Positions 25,860 through 35,673 of a DNA stretch of 64,000 nucleotides are shown here, one piece after another (positions within the stretch are counted from its first letter, which is position 1; each line of letters starts with the position of its first letter). The notes beneath the pieces were generated by a model. The model worked only from the letters and a program-made list of their open reading frames with translations, was not told where the DNA came from and searched no databases. Source of the stretch: MTP4 sp9310u (GTDB taxonomy: Archaea > Halobacteriota > Methanosarcinia > Methanosarcinales > Methanosarcinaceae); contig DAOUSW010000004.1 of assembly GCA_030627005.1 (NCBI GenBank), positions 1 through 64,000 on the forward strand. Reading direction: 5' to 3'. A program made the position numbers and the translations under genes.

Positions 25860-27485
25860 ATGTTCTGCTACCAGTGTGAAGAAACAATGAACGGGGAAGG
25901 CTGCACAAATAACGGCATGTGCGGTAAGAAAGGGGAAGTCGCAGACCTTCAGGACTATCTCATCTATGTGCTTAAGAGCATTGCATTCTATAACCAGAAA
26001 GCAAGAAAGGCAAAAATTTCTGAAAAGAGCACTGATGAATTCATGCTCGATGCACTGTTCTCAACCATAACGAATACCGATTTCAGAGCGAGCGGAATTC
26101 AGGACCGCATTGACAGAGGATTCAAGGTTCAGAATGAGATCAAGCAGAAACTTCTGGATAACAATTTGCTTGATGAGAACGATCTGCCCGAGATCGCAAC
26201 TCTGACCCCGGAAAACCTCAAGGAAAGGAACACCGGTGTACTTGCAACAGAGAACGAGGATATCCGATCATTGAGAGAACTGTTGGTCTATGGCATCAAA
26301 GGAATTGCAGCATATGGACATCATGCTATGATGCTTGGAAATTCCAATAAAAAAGTCAATTCGTTTATAGAGGAAGGCCTTCTGGCAACCACTGATGACA
26401 GCCTGACCGATGAGAAACTCATCTCATTGGTCCTGAAATGTGGGGAACATGGTTTTGATGTAATGACAGCCCTTGACATGGCAAATACCACTACATTTGG
26501 AAATCCGGAACCTACACAGGTCAATATTGGAACAAGAGACAAGCCCGGTATTCTCGTGAGCGGTCATGATCTAAAGGACCTGAAACAACTATTGGATCAG
26601 ACTGAGGAAACCGGTGTAGATGTCTATACTCACTGTGAGATGCTGCCTGCAAATGCATATCCTGAATTTAAAAAGTACGAACATCTGGTAGGAAACTACG
26701 GCGGATCATGGTGGCAACAGAGGCAGGAATTCGAGAGCTTCAACGGACCAATATTACTTACAAGCAACTGTATAGTCCCTCCGAAAGAGACCTACATTGA
26801 CAGGTTATACACCACAGGGTCCGCAGGTTATGACGGTGCCACACACATCGTGGCTGAAGATGGTAAGAAAGACTTCTCGGCCCTCATCGAGCAGGCAAAG
26901 ACATGTGAACCTCCGGTACAATTAGAAGAAGGGACTGTCATGACCGGTTTTGCTTACAACTACGTACTGTCCAATGCAGACAGGATCGTTGATGCCATCA
27001 AAGCAGGCAAGATAAAGAAGTTCATTGTCATGGCAGGTTGTGACGGACGCCACAAGAACAGGCAGTACTACACAGATTTCGCAGAGGCGTTGCCCAGAGA
27101 TACTGTCATACTTACCGCCGGATGTGCAAAATATCGCTACAATAAGCTTAACCTTGGGGACATTGATGGAATTCCAAGGGTACTGGATGCAGGACAGTGT
27201 AATGATTCTTTTTCACTGATCATCATTGCACAGGGACTTATGCCCAGGCTTGGATTTATAGATGTTAACGAAGCCCCGATCTCGTACAATAGCGTGGTAC
27301 GAACAAAAGGCAGTCCTTGTGTTGCTTACCCTCCTGAGGCTTGGAATACAGGATATTACCCTTGGCCCGACACTTCCGGCCTTTGTCTCACCGAATGTCC
27401 TCAATGTGCTGGTGGAGAAGTTCAATATAACACCGAACAGCACCATAGAAGAAGACATGGAGAGACTCTTAAAATAAACCCTTAA
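25860..27485 (+). CDS. hcp: Hybrid cluster protein (hydroxylamine reductase), frameshifted near the 3' end
   Basis: The first residues M-F-C-Y-Q-C-E-E-T and the following C...C-G pattern (cysteines 3, 6 and two more by residue 25) hold the N-terminal iron-sulfur cluster. Later segments T-S-N-C, T-A-G-C-A-K-Y-R and D-A-G-Q-C-N-D-S supply ligands of the Fe-S-O hybrid cluster. Hcp reduces hydroxylamine or NO and protects from nitrosative stress. A TATA-like sequence near 25812 and GGGGTGA before the ATG support expression. After S-Y-N near 27289 the frame departs from the family; the expected end (I-A-W-Y-E-Q-K-A-V ... L-G-P-T-L-P-A-F) continues in another frame to 27477. A 2-base loss or 1-base gain is the simplest explanation. 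As read, the last 65 residues are wrong. Confidence 0.9.
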   Translation: MFCYQCEETMNGEGCTNNGMCGKKGEVADLQDYLIYVLKSIAFYNQKARKAKISEKSTDEFMLDALFSTITNTDFRASGIQDRIDRGFKVQNEIKQKLLDNNLLDENDLPEIATLTPENLKERNTGVLATENEDIRSLRELLVYGIKGIAAYGHHAMMLGNSNKKVNSFIEEGLLATTDDSLTDEKLISLVLKCGEHGFDVMTALDMANTTTFGNPEPTQVNIGTRDKPGILVSGHDLKDLKQLLDQTEETGVDVYTHCEMLPANAYPEFKKYEHLVGNYGGSWWQQRQEFESFNGPILLTSNCIVPPKETYIDRLYTTGSAGYDGATHIVAEDGKKDFSALIEQAKTCEPPVQLEEGTVMTGFAYNYVLSNADRIVDAIKAGKIKKFIVMAGCDGRHKNRQYYTDFAEALPRDTVILTAGCAKYRYNKLNLGDIDGIPRVLDAGQCNDSFSLIIIAQGLMPRLGFIDVNEAPISYNSVVRTKGSPCVAYPPEAWNTGYYPWPDTSGLCLTECPQCAGGEVQYNTEQHHRRRHGETLKINP

Positions 27486-27586
27486 AAATGGAGACGAGGG
27501 AATATTAAAGACGTTTCAAATGAAAAGTGTCGAATTCCCAAACTCCCTGAATACCGAAACTATATAGAAAGAGACCATAAGTGCAG

Positions 27587-28096
27587 TCAGGCCGTCATAA
27601 AAAGAATCACATAATAATCTTCCCCGACTTTGATTTCGTAAAAACCTTTTTCGTCAAGGAATTCAGCTGTTCGGGTCCACTCTTCCGGGTCTGCTTTTAT
27701 GGAATTTCCGGAGGCTTCTATTGCTTCTTTTAGCGCCGGGTATTCATTTAGTTCTTCTTCAGTGACAACCGCATATTCGTCAGGCTCAAAGTCCAGTTTT
27801 TCAGCCTCGATCCATTTTGCACTGGAATGGCTCTGAGCGCTCAGGGCAAAGAAACCCACTGAGAGAAGTAAAAGAGCGGCAAAAGAGACAGCAAATGCCT
27901 TCAATGCAAAACCGACCGAGCGCTCTCTGGAAAGGACGATTCCCAACGCAAGCAGGGCCAGGTAAATCAAACCCATCAGGTAAATTGACATTGGGGCATG
28001 GACCCCGCTCAGCACATAGCCGCTCAGGAAAAACGTAAAAATTCCCAGAAAAAAGAAAAGCACATATTTGTCCGCTTTACTGTCCGAATCATCCAT
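27587..28096 (-). CDS. Small membrane protein, 169 aa
   Basis: Three hydrophobic segments occupy about residues 10-90. The rest is an acidic soluble domain of about 75 residues ending in a beta-rich G-F-Y-E-I-K-V-G-E-D-Y-Y-V-I-L-F stretch. I do not recognise the family. It is convergent with hcp, about 100 bases from its end, and no ribosome binding site is clear. Typical of methanogen-specific envelope proteins; function unknown. Confidence 0.55.
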   Translation of the reverse strand: MDDSDSKADKYVLFFFLGIFTFFLSGYVLSGVHAPMSIYLMGLIYLALLALGIVLSRERSVGFALKAFAVSFAALLLLSVGFFALSAQSHSSAKWIEAEKLDFEPDEYAVVTEEELNEYPALKEAIEASGNSIKADPEEWTRTAEFLDEKGFYEIKVGEDYYVILFMTA

Positions 28097-28351
28097 GCAG
28101 GCGTCATACCCCCATACTTGTTCCCATAATTATTCCCACAAGGAACAGGTAACTTCAATTCATCTCAGGAACACTTCCTGTAATAATATACACACTACGT
28201 ATTTGCTATTTTCTCCGGCCTTTTCGGAATACCCCTGAAGCTTCCTTAGTAGTTTCAAATACCTTTAAATGGTTTGCAAACATTTTATATAAATAAAAAA
28301 ATATTAATATTTTTTAAGAACACCGGGTCCGCGAAACGGGGGGTTGAGCGG

Positions 28352-28969
28352 ATGAACTTCGGATTCCATATCAACAAAAAAGGGAACAAGAACGAGTATA
28401 AAGAAAAGAATTCATACCCTGGCAGCAGTCCTGAAACTCAGGTATTTACCTTTGAAGGGGAGTTCAGAAAAGGGTTTTTGCTTCAAGGAGCGGCTCCTTC
28501 GATAATCAGGGCTTTTGGTGGAAACAGGGGAGTCATGGATGTAGTCTACTACGGGCTGACAGCTTTTACTCTATGGTCGTCCGTTGTCCTGGCATTCGGG
28601 TACTTCCCGGCTTTCCTGGGAGAAAGCAGGCTGTACAGGTACCTGGTAATAGGGCTGGTTTTCGGCATTTTCCTATTCTCCAAACAATTTGCAAGGGTTA
28701 TTGAGTACCACAAAGAGACCCGGTGCAGGAACTGCGGGATGAGTGCAGCCTGTGAAGAATTCAAAAAACCGGTCCTTAAAAAAGAAATCAGCCCTGAAAA
28801 CGTAACAATCACCCTCACATCCTACTGGAAATGCGGGCTCTGCGGGCATGAAGATACCCGGACCTACCATTCAACGTACAACACGGAAGGGAAACGCGAG
28901 GCAGCAAAAACCCTGGCTGACCCCGTGCAGGTAGAAGAAAGAAAAAATCCAGAAAGAAAAAATCCCTGA
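28352..28969 (+). CDS. Membrane zinc-ribbon protein, 205 aa
   Basis: The ATG at 28352 follows a G-rich ribosome binding site; an upstream in-frame start at 28274 is less likely. Two hydrophobic segments lie at about residues 65-120. They are followed by a zinc-ribbon-like module with C-R-N-C-G and, about 35 residues later, C-G-L-C-G-H. The arrangement matches the modules at 21899-22816 and 29141-29506. The tail contains a short direct repeat of E-R-K-N-P. Function is unknown; the cysteine pairs suggest a cytoplasmic zinc site next to the membrane. Confidence 0.65.
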   Translation: MNFGFHINKKGNKNEYKEKNSYPGSSPETQVFTFEGEFRKGFLLQGAAPSIIRAFGGNRGVMDVVYYGLTAFTLWSSVVLAFGYFPAFLGESRLYRYLVIGLVFGIFLFSKQFARVIEYHKETRCRNCGMSAACEEFKKPVLKKEISPENVTITLTSYWKCGLCGHEDTRTYHSTYNTEGKREAAKTLADPVQVEERKNPERKNP

Positions 28970-29054
28970 CCCTTTTTATGCCTTATTGGAATGAGGGAAA
29001 ACAAAATCATGGGAAGGAAAACAAAACCCGATAAAAGTTCCGAATAACTCAGGG

Positions 29055-29146
29055 AATCTTACTCCCGAAATTCAGGGAACTTTACTCCTGAAACCCGGCG
29101 AACTTTACTCCTGAAACCCGGTGAACTTTACTCCTAAAATTCACGG
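29055..29146. repeat. Four tandem 23-bp repeats
   Basis: Units begin at 29055, 29078, 29101 and 29124 and share AACTTTACTCCTGAAACCCGG with a few changes. The array covers the region just after the minus-strand zinc-ribbon gene and its stop codon, with no spacer between units, so it is not a CRISPR. Confidence 0.8.
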
Positions 29147-29506
29147 GATTCTTTTCCGGATACGCTCTTTTTTTACTTCGACCCGCTCATGTCCGCAGTA
29201 TTTGCACCTGTAGTAACAGGTCATCATAATTTTAGATCCGGTTTCAACTAGATCCGGCTCACCTGCCTGCAAGAAAGCAAAAGCCCTGCCGCATTTTTCG
29301 CACTTCCTGACCTGATAGTAGTCCTCCACACCGAAAAACACTCCCGAAACAGCCAGCATCAGCAGACCAAACAATAAATTTCCCACCGATTCCTGCCCAA
29401 AACCAAATAAGGCTGCAATCATACCGGCAATCAAAAATCCTGCTGCCATAAAAACAAGCTTTGACTCCCCGAGTCTGGAAACCAGATATTGAGACAATGT
29501 CTCCAT
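29141..29506 (-). CDS. Membrane zinc-ribbon protein, about 121 aa
   Basis: I choose the ATG at 29506 because the protein from there begins just before its hydrophobic region and a GGAG-like site precedes it; the frame extends to 29614. Two hydrophobic segments (about residues 15-65) precede one zinc-ribbon module with C-E-K-C-G and C-K-Y-C-G-H and a basic C-terminal tail. The module has the same G-E-P-x-x-V/I-E segment as the first half of the protein at 21899-22816. It converges on the paralogue at 28352-28969. Function unknown. Confidence 0.65.
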   Translation of the reverse strand: METLSQYLVSRLGESKLVFMAAGFLIAGMIAALFGFGQESVGNLLFGLLMLAVSGVFFGVEDYYQVRKCEKCGRAFAFLQAGEPDLVETGSKIMMTCYYRCKYCGHERVEVKKERIRKRIP

Positions 29507-29614
29507 AAGAGAACCTTGCTCCCCCACACCAGGCCCCCTCTCATCGGAACATCCGCCTTCCCGGCACCTTCTCTCCAACACGGTAAATTTATCCACCAAG
29601 AAGAACACCACCAC

Positions 29615-30046
29615 TTAAAAAGCCCCACTTAAAAAGCCTTTTTCTAAAAATTAAGCTGGTAAAATCCCCCTACAATAATATGTTAGCAATCAGGCATAAC
29701 CCTACCTTAAGAAGTCAAACATGGAAAAAATTAAAAAACCAAAAAATGCATCAAAGGCGAGAAGACTCCGGGATTTGGGCATCTGTTTAGGGAAGTGGTG
29801 AGATGTTGGAGTTGCTAAAAGAGGTGCTAAAAATGTGCTTTCTATAGCATACCTTTTCAGATGCCCATAGTCAATTTATTCTTTTCAGTATATAATAGTA
29901 GAGGTATCCTGAACGATAGCAGCTATTCCAGCAGTACAGTAAATTAATTCAATTGTTAAGAGGGGAAAACTCCTGAAAGATATCCATAATAAGAGCCATG
30001 GACTTCAAAACCGACAGGGTACGCCATACCGGACCGGAATTATTCA
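29615..30046. other. Intergenic region without recognised features
   Basis: I see no gene or clear regulatory structure apart from general AT-richness. Confidence 0.4.
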
Positions 30047-30796
30047 TCAGAGCACGTACTTCCAGCCTTCTTTTTTCAGCCCCTCCCTGTGGACCCTGTA
30101 ATCCGGCATGAGCTCCTCAACCAGTGCCCAGAAGTTTTTAGAGTGGTTTTTTTCCTTAACATGGCAGAGTTCATGCACCACAACATACTCAAGCTGTTCG
30201 GGCGGGGCCATCATAAGCTGGAAATTTATCCTGAGGACATTGTCAGCAGAGCAGCTCCCCCAGCGTCTTTTCTGGTATTTGACTCTAAAGGAAGGAGGAG
30301 ATATGCCCATTTTATCAGAATAAGCCTCCACCAGCTCCCCGACTTTTTCATCGGCACACCCGAGGTACCACTGCCAGACCGCCCCTCTCACAGAAGCCGG
30401 GCCCAGGGGTTCCGGCACCTTTTCCGGGATCACGACTTCAAGCACCGGACCTTCCAGGCCTGCCGATAGTACCCCGCCGCCGAAGGTCAGTTTCAGGGGG
30501 TATTCCTCCCCCAGATACAGGAATTTTTCCCCATCAATATACCGCTTTTCAGGGTTAAGGTTCCGTTTTCCTTCGAACCCGTCAAGTTTTTTCAGGACCC
30601 AGTCTGCTTTCTTCCGGACCATCGTCCTGATAGTTTCAGAGTCCAGCCCGGGAGGAGCCCGAAACTCAACTTTCAGGTCAGGACGGACTACGATTGCCGC
30701 GCTTTTCCGCCTCTTGCTGTAGATAATTTCATATGCAATGGTCCTGCCACAGGCTTTGATACTATCGTTGGCTTTGATACTATCGTTTTTCTTCAT
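30047..30796 (-). CDS. YgjP-type (DUF45) zinc metallopeptidase
   Basis: The start at 30796 follows GAGGTG; a longer frame starts at 30808. The C-terminal region carries V-V-H-E-L-C-H followed by N-H-S-K-N-F-W, the HExxH zinc site and third ligand region of the YgjP/DUF45 metallopeptidase-like family. It is preceded by the conserved R-R-W-G-S-C-S segment. Length (249 residues) is typical. The N-terminus contains a short duplicated N-D-S-I-K-A. Proteins of this family are found alone or beside type I restriction genes; the substrate is unknown. It is a single-gene unit here. Confidence 0.85.
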   Translation of the reverse strand: MKKNDSIKANDSIKACGRTIAYEIIYSKRRKSAAIVVRPDLKVEFRAPPGLDSETIRTMVRKKADWVLKKLDGFEGKRNLNPEKRYIDGEKFLYLGEEYPLKLTFGGGVLSAGLEGPVLEVVIPEKVPEPLGPASVRGAVWQWYLGCADEKVGELVEAYSDKMGISPPSFRVKYQKRRWGSCSADNVLRINFQLMMAPPEQLEYVVVHELCHVKEKNHSKNFWALVEELMPDYRVHREGLKKEGWKYVL

Positions 30797-30808
30797 CGGA
30801 CACCTCAA

Positions 30809-31241
30809 TTCAAACTTTAGCTTCCATTCCTTTGCTGTCGTCCTCTTGCCGACAGGATACCATTAACGAGACATTTAAAGAAAAGTTTTTCCAAACTGAT
30901 AGGAAGGGAAACCCGGAATAGGGAAAAAGTAAGAGATGAAGAGAAAATCTGCTGAAAATATTTGATTGGAAATTCAGGAACAATAAGGCCCTGGTGTCCG
31001 AATATGGTTCTGATGTATGAATACGGTTCTGATGTATGAATATGGTCATGAGGTACGATATTCATAAATACAAATGTCATATTTTATAAATTTAATTATG
31101 TGTAAATAATTATTTAGAGTAGATTTATTCAAGAGATTAAATGGAATGAGGTAATATTTCAGAGAACTATTATATATTTTCGAATATAATATAGATATAT
31201 TTCCAAGCAAAAAACCCCATTCAGAGAGAGGAGACTTTTAG
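30809..31241. promoter_or_regulatory. Promoter region of the hydantoinase-like gene, with 19-bp tandem repeats
   Basis: Three 19-bp units (GAATATGGTTCTGATGTAT and variants) start at 31000. TATA-like AT-rich stretches near 31170-31200 and GAGAGGAG before the ATG suggest the promoter and ribosome binding site of the gene at 31242. Confidence 0.5.
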
Positions 31242-33164
31242 ATGAAATACAGCATGGGCATTGACGCTGGAGGCACATACACCGATTCGATCATCATCCG
31301 GGACTCTGACGGAAAGGTCCTTGACTCGAACAAGGCGCTTACCACCTACCCGGACCTCCTGGCCGGGATCAGGAACTCCATCGACGGACTGGACCAGAAA
31401 TACCTGAAGGACATAAAACTTGTGTCTGTTTCCACGACGCTCGCCACGAACACTATCCTCGAAAAAACCGGGTACCCTGTGGGCCTGATCTTTGTCGGGG
31501 ACTACGAACTCCCGGAAAAAGTGCCTGTTGACTACTATACCGTGGTAGCAGGCGGGCACGACCACCATGGAGCGGAACTGGTACCCCTGGACATGGAAGC
31601 TGTGGGAACTTTTGTCCGGAAGCTCGGGGATAAGGTCTCGGCTTTTGCCGTCTCCTCTTATTTCAGCGTCCGAAACCCGGCCCATGAGCTGGTTATAAAG
31701 GAAAGCATTCAGGAACTTACCGGGCTTCCGGTGGTCTGCGGGCACGAACTTTCCCTTGACCTCGGAGCCTACGAAAGAGGAGTCACCGCTTACCTGAACG
31801 CCCAGTCGATCCCGATTGCAGACCAGTTCATCCGCTCGATCAAGGAAGAAATGGAGCACCGGGGAATGGATGCCCGGCTGCTCATGCTCAAATGCGACGG
31901 GTCGGTGGTGGGCATCAACGAAGCCCTGGAAAAACCCATCGAATCCATTTTTTCCGGCCCTGCCGCAAGCCTTGTAGGGGCATCCCACCTCTCGGGCCTG
32001 AAAACCTGTGCCGTTATCGATGTGGGAGGGACCAGCACGGACGTCTCCATGGTAGAAGACGGGCTTCCCGAACTCTGTCCTGAGGGGGCTATCGTGGGGG
32101 GCTGGCAGACCAAGGTCAAGGCCATCCGGATGGAGACCTCGGCCATGGGAGGGGACAGCCACGTCTGGGTCAAGAACATGAAAATCAACATCGGTCCCAG
32201 GCGGGTAATACCCCTCTGTGTGGCAGCCGTCAGGTACCCCGGTTTTCTGGAAACCCTGAAAATGGGCAAGACGCCTGCTGCCCTGCGGCTTGAAGAAAAC
32301 GTCCAGCCCACCAAGTTTTTCATAAAAACCGGTTTAGTGCCCACGGAACTTGGAAAGTATGAAAAGGAGATTTTCGAACGGGTAGAGGACACTCCTACTT
32401 CTCTTAGCGACATCTTCTGGAAGCTGGAAAAAAAGCCGTCTCCTCACCTGTTTGATTCCCTGATTAGAAAACGCCTTGTCCAGGCAATCGGCTTCACCCC
32501 GACCGACGCCCTGCACGTGCTCGGGGAATATACCGCCTGGGATGCGGAAGCTTCAAGAGTGGGAGCAAAGCTTCTGGAACGCTATACCCAGACAGATTCC
32601 CTGGAACTCTGTAAGCAGATAAAGCAGGGAGTCGCAAGGAACATGGCACTGAACCTCATGTCATATATCCTGAAAGATGTGCCCCCTCAGGAGCTTGAAA
32701 AGATCATTCTCTCTGATAAGTTCACACAGTTCAGGATGAAACTGCCTGTTGTCCTTATCGGCGGCCCGGTAGTCGCTTTCACGGAAGAGATAAAACAGAT
32801 CCTCGACGCCGACATCGTGGTCCCGAAATACGCGGAAGTCGGAAACGCCGTGGGAGCTCTTGTAGGTAAAGGCATAAAAAGAGTTGAAATCCTTATCAAG
32901 AACACCTATGCCAAAGACCGGAAAAGGCTTGTCCTTGTCTTTTCCCCGGCAGGTAGGGAAACTTTCGGAAATTTCCCCGAAGCCCTGGAGCATGCGGACA
33001 CCCTCGGGAAAAAACTCGTCATGGAGTACATGACCGAAGCGGGCCTGGACAAAGGCCAGGTCCAGATAAGCGTGGACAGAAAAGATATTTCCCTCAGCGA
33101 AGCAGGAACGGTACCCGTTGAAACAAAGCTTGTCTTCGTGGGAGTAGGTATGCCTAAAACCTGA
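31242..33164 (+). CDS. Hydantoinase A / oxoprolinase-family protein, 640 aa
   Basis: The N-terminal G-I-D-A-G-G-T-Y-T-D-S and the central D-V-G-G-T-S-T-D-V-S-M (near residue 262) are the two phosphate-binding loops of the actin-like ATPase fold of HyuA/acetone carboxylase/oxoprolinase proteins. No HyuB partner is beside it. Members use ATP to open cyclic amides or phosphorylate substrates; the substrate here cannot be told, and methanogens have many uncharacterised members. A second copy lies about 380 bases downstream. The G-rich coding and strong ribosome binding site point to a native, expressed gene. Confidence 0.85.
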   Translation: MKYSMGIDAGGTYTDSIIIRDSDGKVLDSNKALTTYPDLLAGIRNSIDGLDQKYLKDIKLVSVSTTLATNTILEKTGYPVGLIFVGDYELPEKVPVDYYTVVAGGHDHHGAELVPLDMEAVGTFVRKLGDKVSAFAVSSYFSVRNPAHELVIKESIQELTGLPVVCGHELSLDLGAYERGVTAYLNAQSIPIADQFIRSIKEEMEHRGMDARLLMLKCDGSVVGINEALEKPIESIFSGPAASLVGASHLSGLKTCAVIDVGGTSTDVSMVEDGLPELCPEGAIVGGWQTKVKAIRMETSAMGGDSHVWVKNMKINIGPRRVIPLCVAAVRYPGFLETLKMGKTPAALRLEENVQPTKFFIKTGLVPTELGKYEKEIFERVEDTPTSLSDIFWKLEKKPSPHLFDSLIRKRLVQAIGFTPTDALHVLGEYTAWDAEASRVGAKLLERYTQTDSLELCKQIKQGVARNMALNLMSYILKDVPPQELEKIILSDKFTQFRMKLPVVLIGGPVVAFTEEIKQILDADIVVPKYAEVGNAVGALVGKGIKRVEILIKNTYAKDRKRLVLVFSPAGRETFGNFPEALEHADTLGKKLVMEYMTEAGLDKGQVQISVDRKDISLSEAGTVPVETKLVFVGVGMPKT

Positions 33165-33395
33165 AAGCCGGACCTGACCCCCGGCAAATTTATATTTACC
33201 CTCATATATGCAGATATTATAAAAATAGATAAAAACCGTAAAACGGGTAAAAACCGAAATTTCTGTTAAAATCAAGATTTCTATAAAAGCAGGTTTCTGA
33301 TTCTGGAGCAAAAGAATTAATGACCAATCTTATGGGACATTTAAACCCGACCCAACAATAAGAATGGCTGTAACTCATAAAAATGGCGCAATTTG

Positions 33396-33475
33396 CGATG
33401 ATGCATTAAATGGCAATACGTTTACGATGATGCATTCAATGGCGATACATTTGAAATGATGCAGTAGATAGTGAT
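33396..33475. repeat. 29-bp tandem repeat between the two hydantoinase-like genes
   Basis: Two full units and one partial unit beginning CGATGATGCATT at 33396 and 33425, then a diverged third. It lies in the 380-bp spacer that also must hold the promoter of the second gene. Confidence 0.65.
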
Positions 33476-33547
33476 GAATTCAAGAAAGAATGTACCGTGG
33501 ATCAGAGATACTTCAAAAAAGGATTCATAGAAAGGAGTTATTAAAAA

Positions 33548-35517
33548 ATGGCATACAGTTTAGGCATTGATGCCGGCGGAACTTATACGGACTCGATTTT
33601 AATCCGGGACTCGGACGGCGCTGTTGTTGGCTCGAACAAGGCGCTTACAAGTTACCCTGATCCTCTGGAAGGAATCAGGAACTCAATCGACGGGCTGGAC
33701 CCGGAAAAACTAAAAGAGGTTACCCTGGTCTCGGTGTCCACCACCCTTGCGACCAACACTATCCTGGAAAAGACCGGGTTTCCGGTCGGGCTGGTCCTGG
33801 TGGGGGACTATGAGATCCCCCGGGACTCCGAGATTGAGAATTACATTATGGTTAAGGGAGGGCACGACAGTCATGGGAACGAGATCGAGCCCCTTGACCT
33901 TGAGAGAGTCAGGGGTTTCATACTCAGGCTCAAGGACAGGGTTGCGGCTTTTGCGGTTTCTTCCTATTTCAGTGTCCGGAACCCGGACCATGAACTGCAG
34001 GTAAAAGCCCTGGTCAAAGAGCTGACAGGGCTTCCCGTTGTCTGCGGGCACGAACTTGCCCAGGCCCTGGGGGCCTACGAAAGAGGAGTTACGGCTTACC
34101 TGAACGCCCAGCTCCTGCCGGTAGCCGAAAGCTTCCTGGAAACCGTAGTGGGGGAAATCGAAAGGGGAGGGATCGATTCAAGGGTTGCCATGCTCCGCTG
34201 TGACGGTTCGGTCGTTCGCATGCAGGAAGCTATGAAAAAACCCATCGAATCGGTATTTTCAGGCCCTGCGGCCAGCCTTCTCGGGGCGTCCTACCTTTCA
34301 AAACATGAGACATGTGCCGCAATCGACGTCGGGGGGACAAGCACTGACGTTTCCCTGATCTACAGGGGACTCCCTTACCTGAGCGAGACGGGAGCCATTG
34401 TAGGGGGCTGGCAGACCAAAGTCAGAGCCCTCCGGATGGAGACCTCAGCCATGGGGGGGACAGCCACGTCTGGGTCCAGGGCAGCAATACCAGTATAGGC
34501 CCCCGCAGGGTCATTCCCCTCTGCAGGGCTGCCGTGCTCTACCCGGACTTCATGCACAGCCTGAAAAAGCGCTGGATCCCTGACCGCCTGAAACTGAACG
34601 AGCACATCCAGGCAACAAAATTCTTTGTCAGGACAGGGCGAAAACCCATAGAACTGAGCGGAGAAGAAAAGGAACTCCTGGCCCTGATAGGAGACGAACC
34701 CAAATCCCTGAACGATGTCTATTGGGACCGGAAAGTCCTGCCGTCCAGACGGGTGATGGACTCCCTGATCCAGAAGCGGCTGATTCAGGCAATAGGCTTT
34801 ACCCCCACAGACGCCCTCCATGTGCTCGGGGACTACGACGAGTGGGACTCCGAAGCCTCGCTTATAGGGGCGACCCTGCTTGCAAACTTTGTGGGGATGG
34901 ACAAGTACAAGTTCTGTACCAATGTAAAACATCTCTTTGCCCGGAACATGGCAAAAGACCTCCTTGCTTTCCTGATGGAAGGAGTGGATAAGGCCGAAAT
35001 TGAAAAAGTACTTGAAGGAAACTTCTTTTCCCGCTTCAAGGTGGACGTCCCCGCCGTGCTCCTGGGAGGGCCTGTCAGGGCTTATCTGGAAGAACTCAAG
35101 GAACTAATTGATGCCGAAATCCTGCTCCCCGAATACTCTGACGTCGGAAACGCTGTGGGAGCCCTTGTCGGAAAAGGCATCAAACGGGCCGAGATATCGG
35201 TCCGGACCATGTACAGCGAGTCAAAGTACGACCTCAGGACAAAAGGGATCTTCGTATACACCCCGGTGGGAAGAAGGCACTTCCTTACAAGAAAAGAAGC
35301 CCTGGAATATGCCGAGGGCTTTGGAAGAAAGCTGATCCTTGACTACATGGCGGAGTCAGGGCTGAGTCCCGAGCAGATAGAAATCAATATCGAAAGAAAG
35401 GACATCGCAGTTTATTCTGGTGGAGTCCCCCTTGAGACTAAGCTCATTTTCGAGGGGATTTCGAAGTCCGACGTGTATGAAAAAGCCGTAGGGGTAAAAG
35501 AAACCGTGACTACCTGA
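33548..35517 (+). pseudogene. Second hydantoinase A-like gene, broken by a one-base deletion in a G run
   Basis: The first frame (33548-34498) matches the upstream paralogue from its ATG to the M-E-T-S-A-M-G-G motif, then stops within 20 codons. The remainder, beginning with the expected D-S-H-V-W-V, continues in another frame to 35517. The break is at the run of seven G at 34453-34459; eight G would restore a 656-residue protein highly similar to its neighbour. Both phosphate loops are present in the first part, and the start has GGAG. This may be a recent mutation, slippage-based switching or a sequencing error. Confidence 0.88.
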
Positions 35518-35673
35518 ATACCCGGTTTCTCCGATATTTTTAAATCCCGATCATTCATTACTTAGATACTAAAAATGGTATCCACTTACAATGGCATCCA
35601 CTTACCAAAGTTTATTGGCCGTCCAGACACGGCTAATCTTCAGCGAGTATAGAAAAACATATGAGGAATTCAC

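Noticed and set aside
31221..32162. 313-codon open frame on the minus strand
   Set aside because: It lies wholly antisense to the hydantoinase-like gene, whose protein is clearly conserved; the antisense product has biased composition and no domain.
34453..34459. G7 run considered as a programmed frameshift site
   Set aside because: The intact paralogue needs no frameshift, and I see no downstream pseudoknot or conserved slippery heptamer; mutation, slippage or error is simpler.
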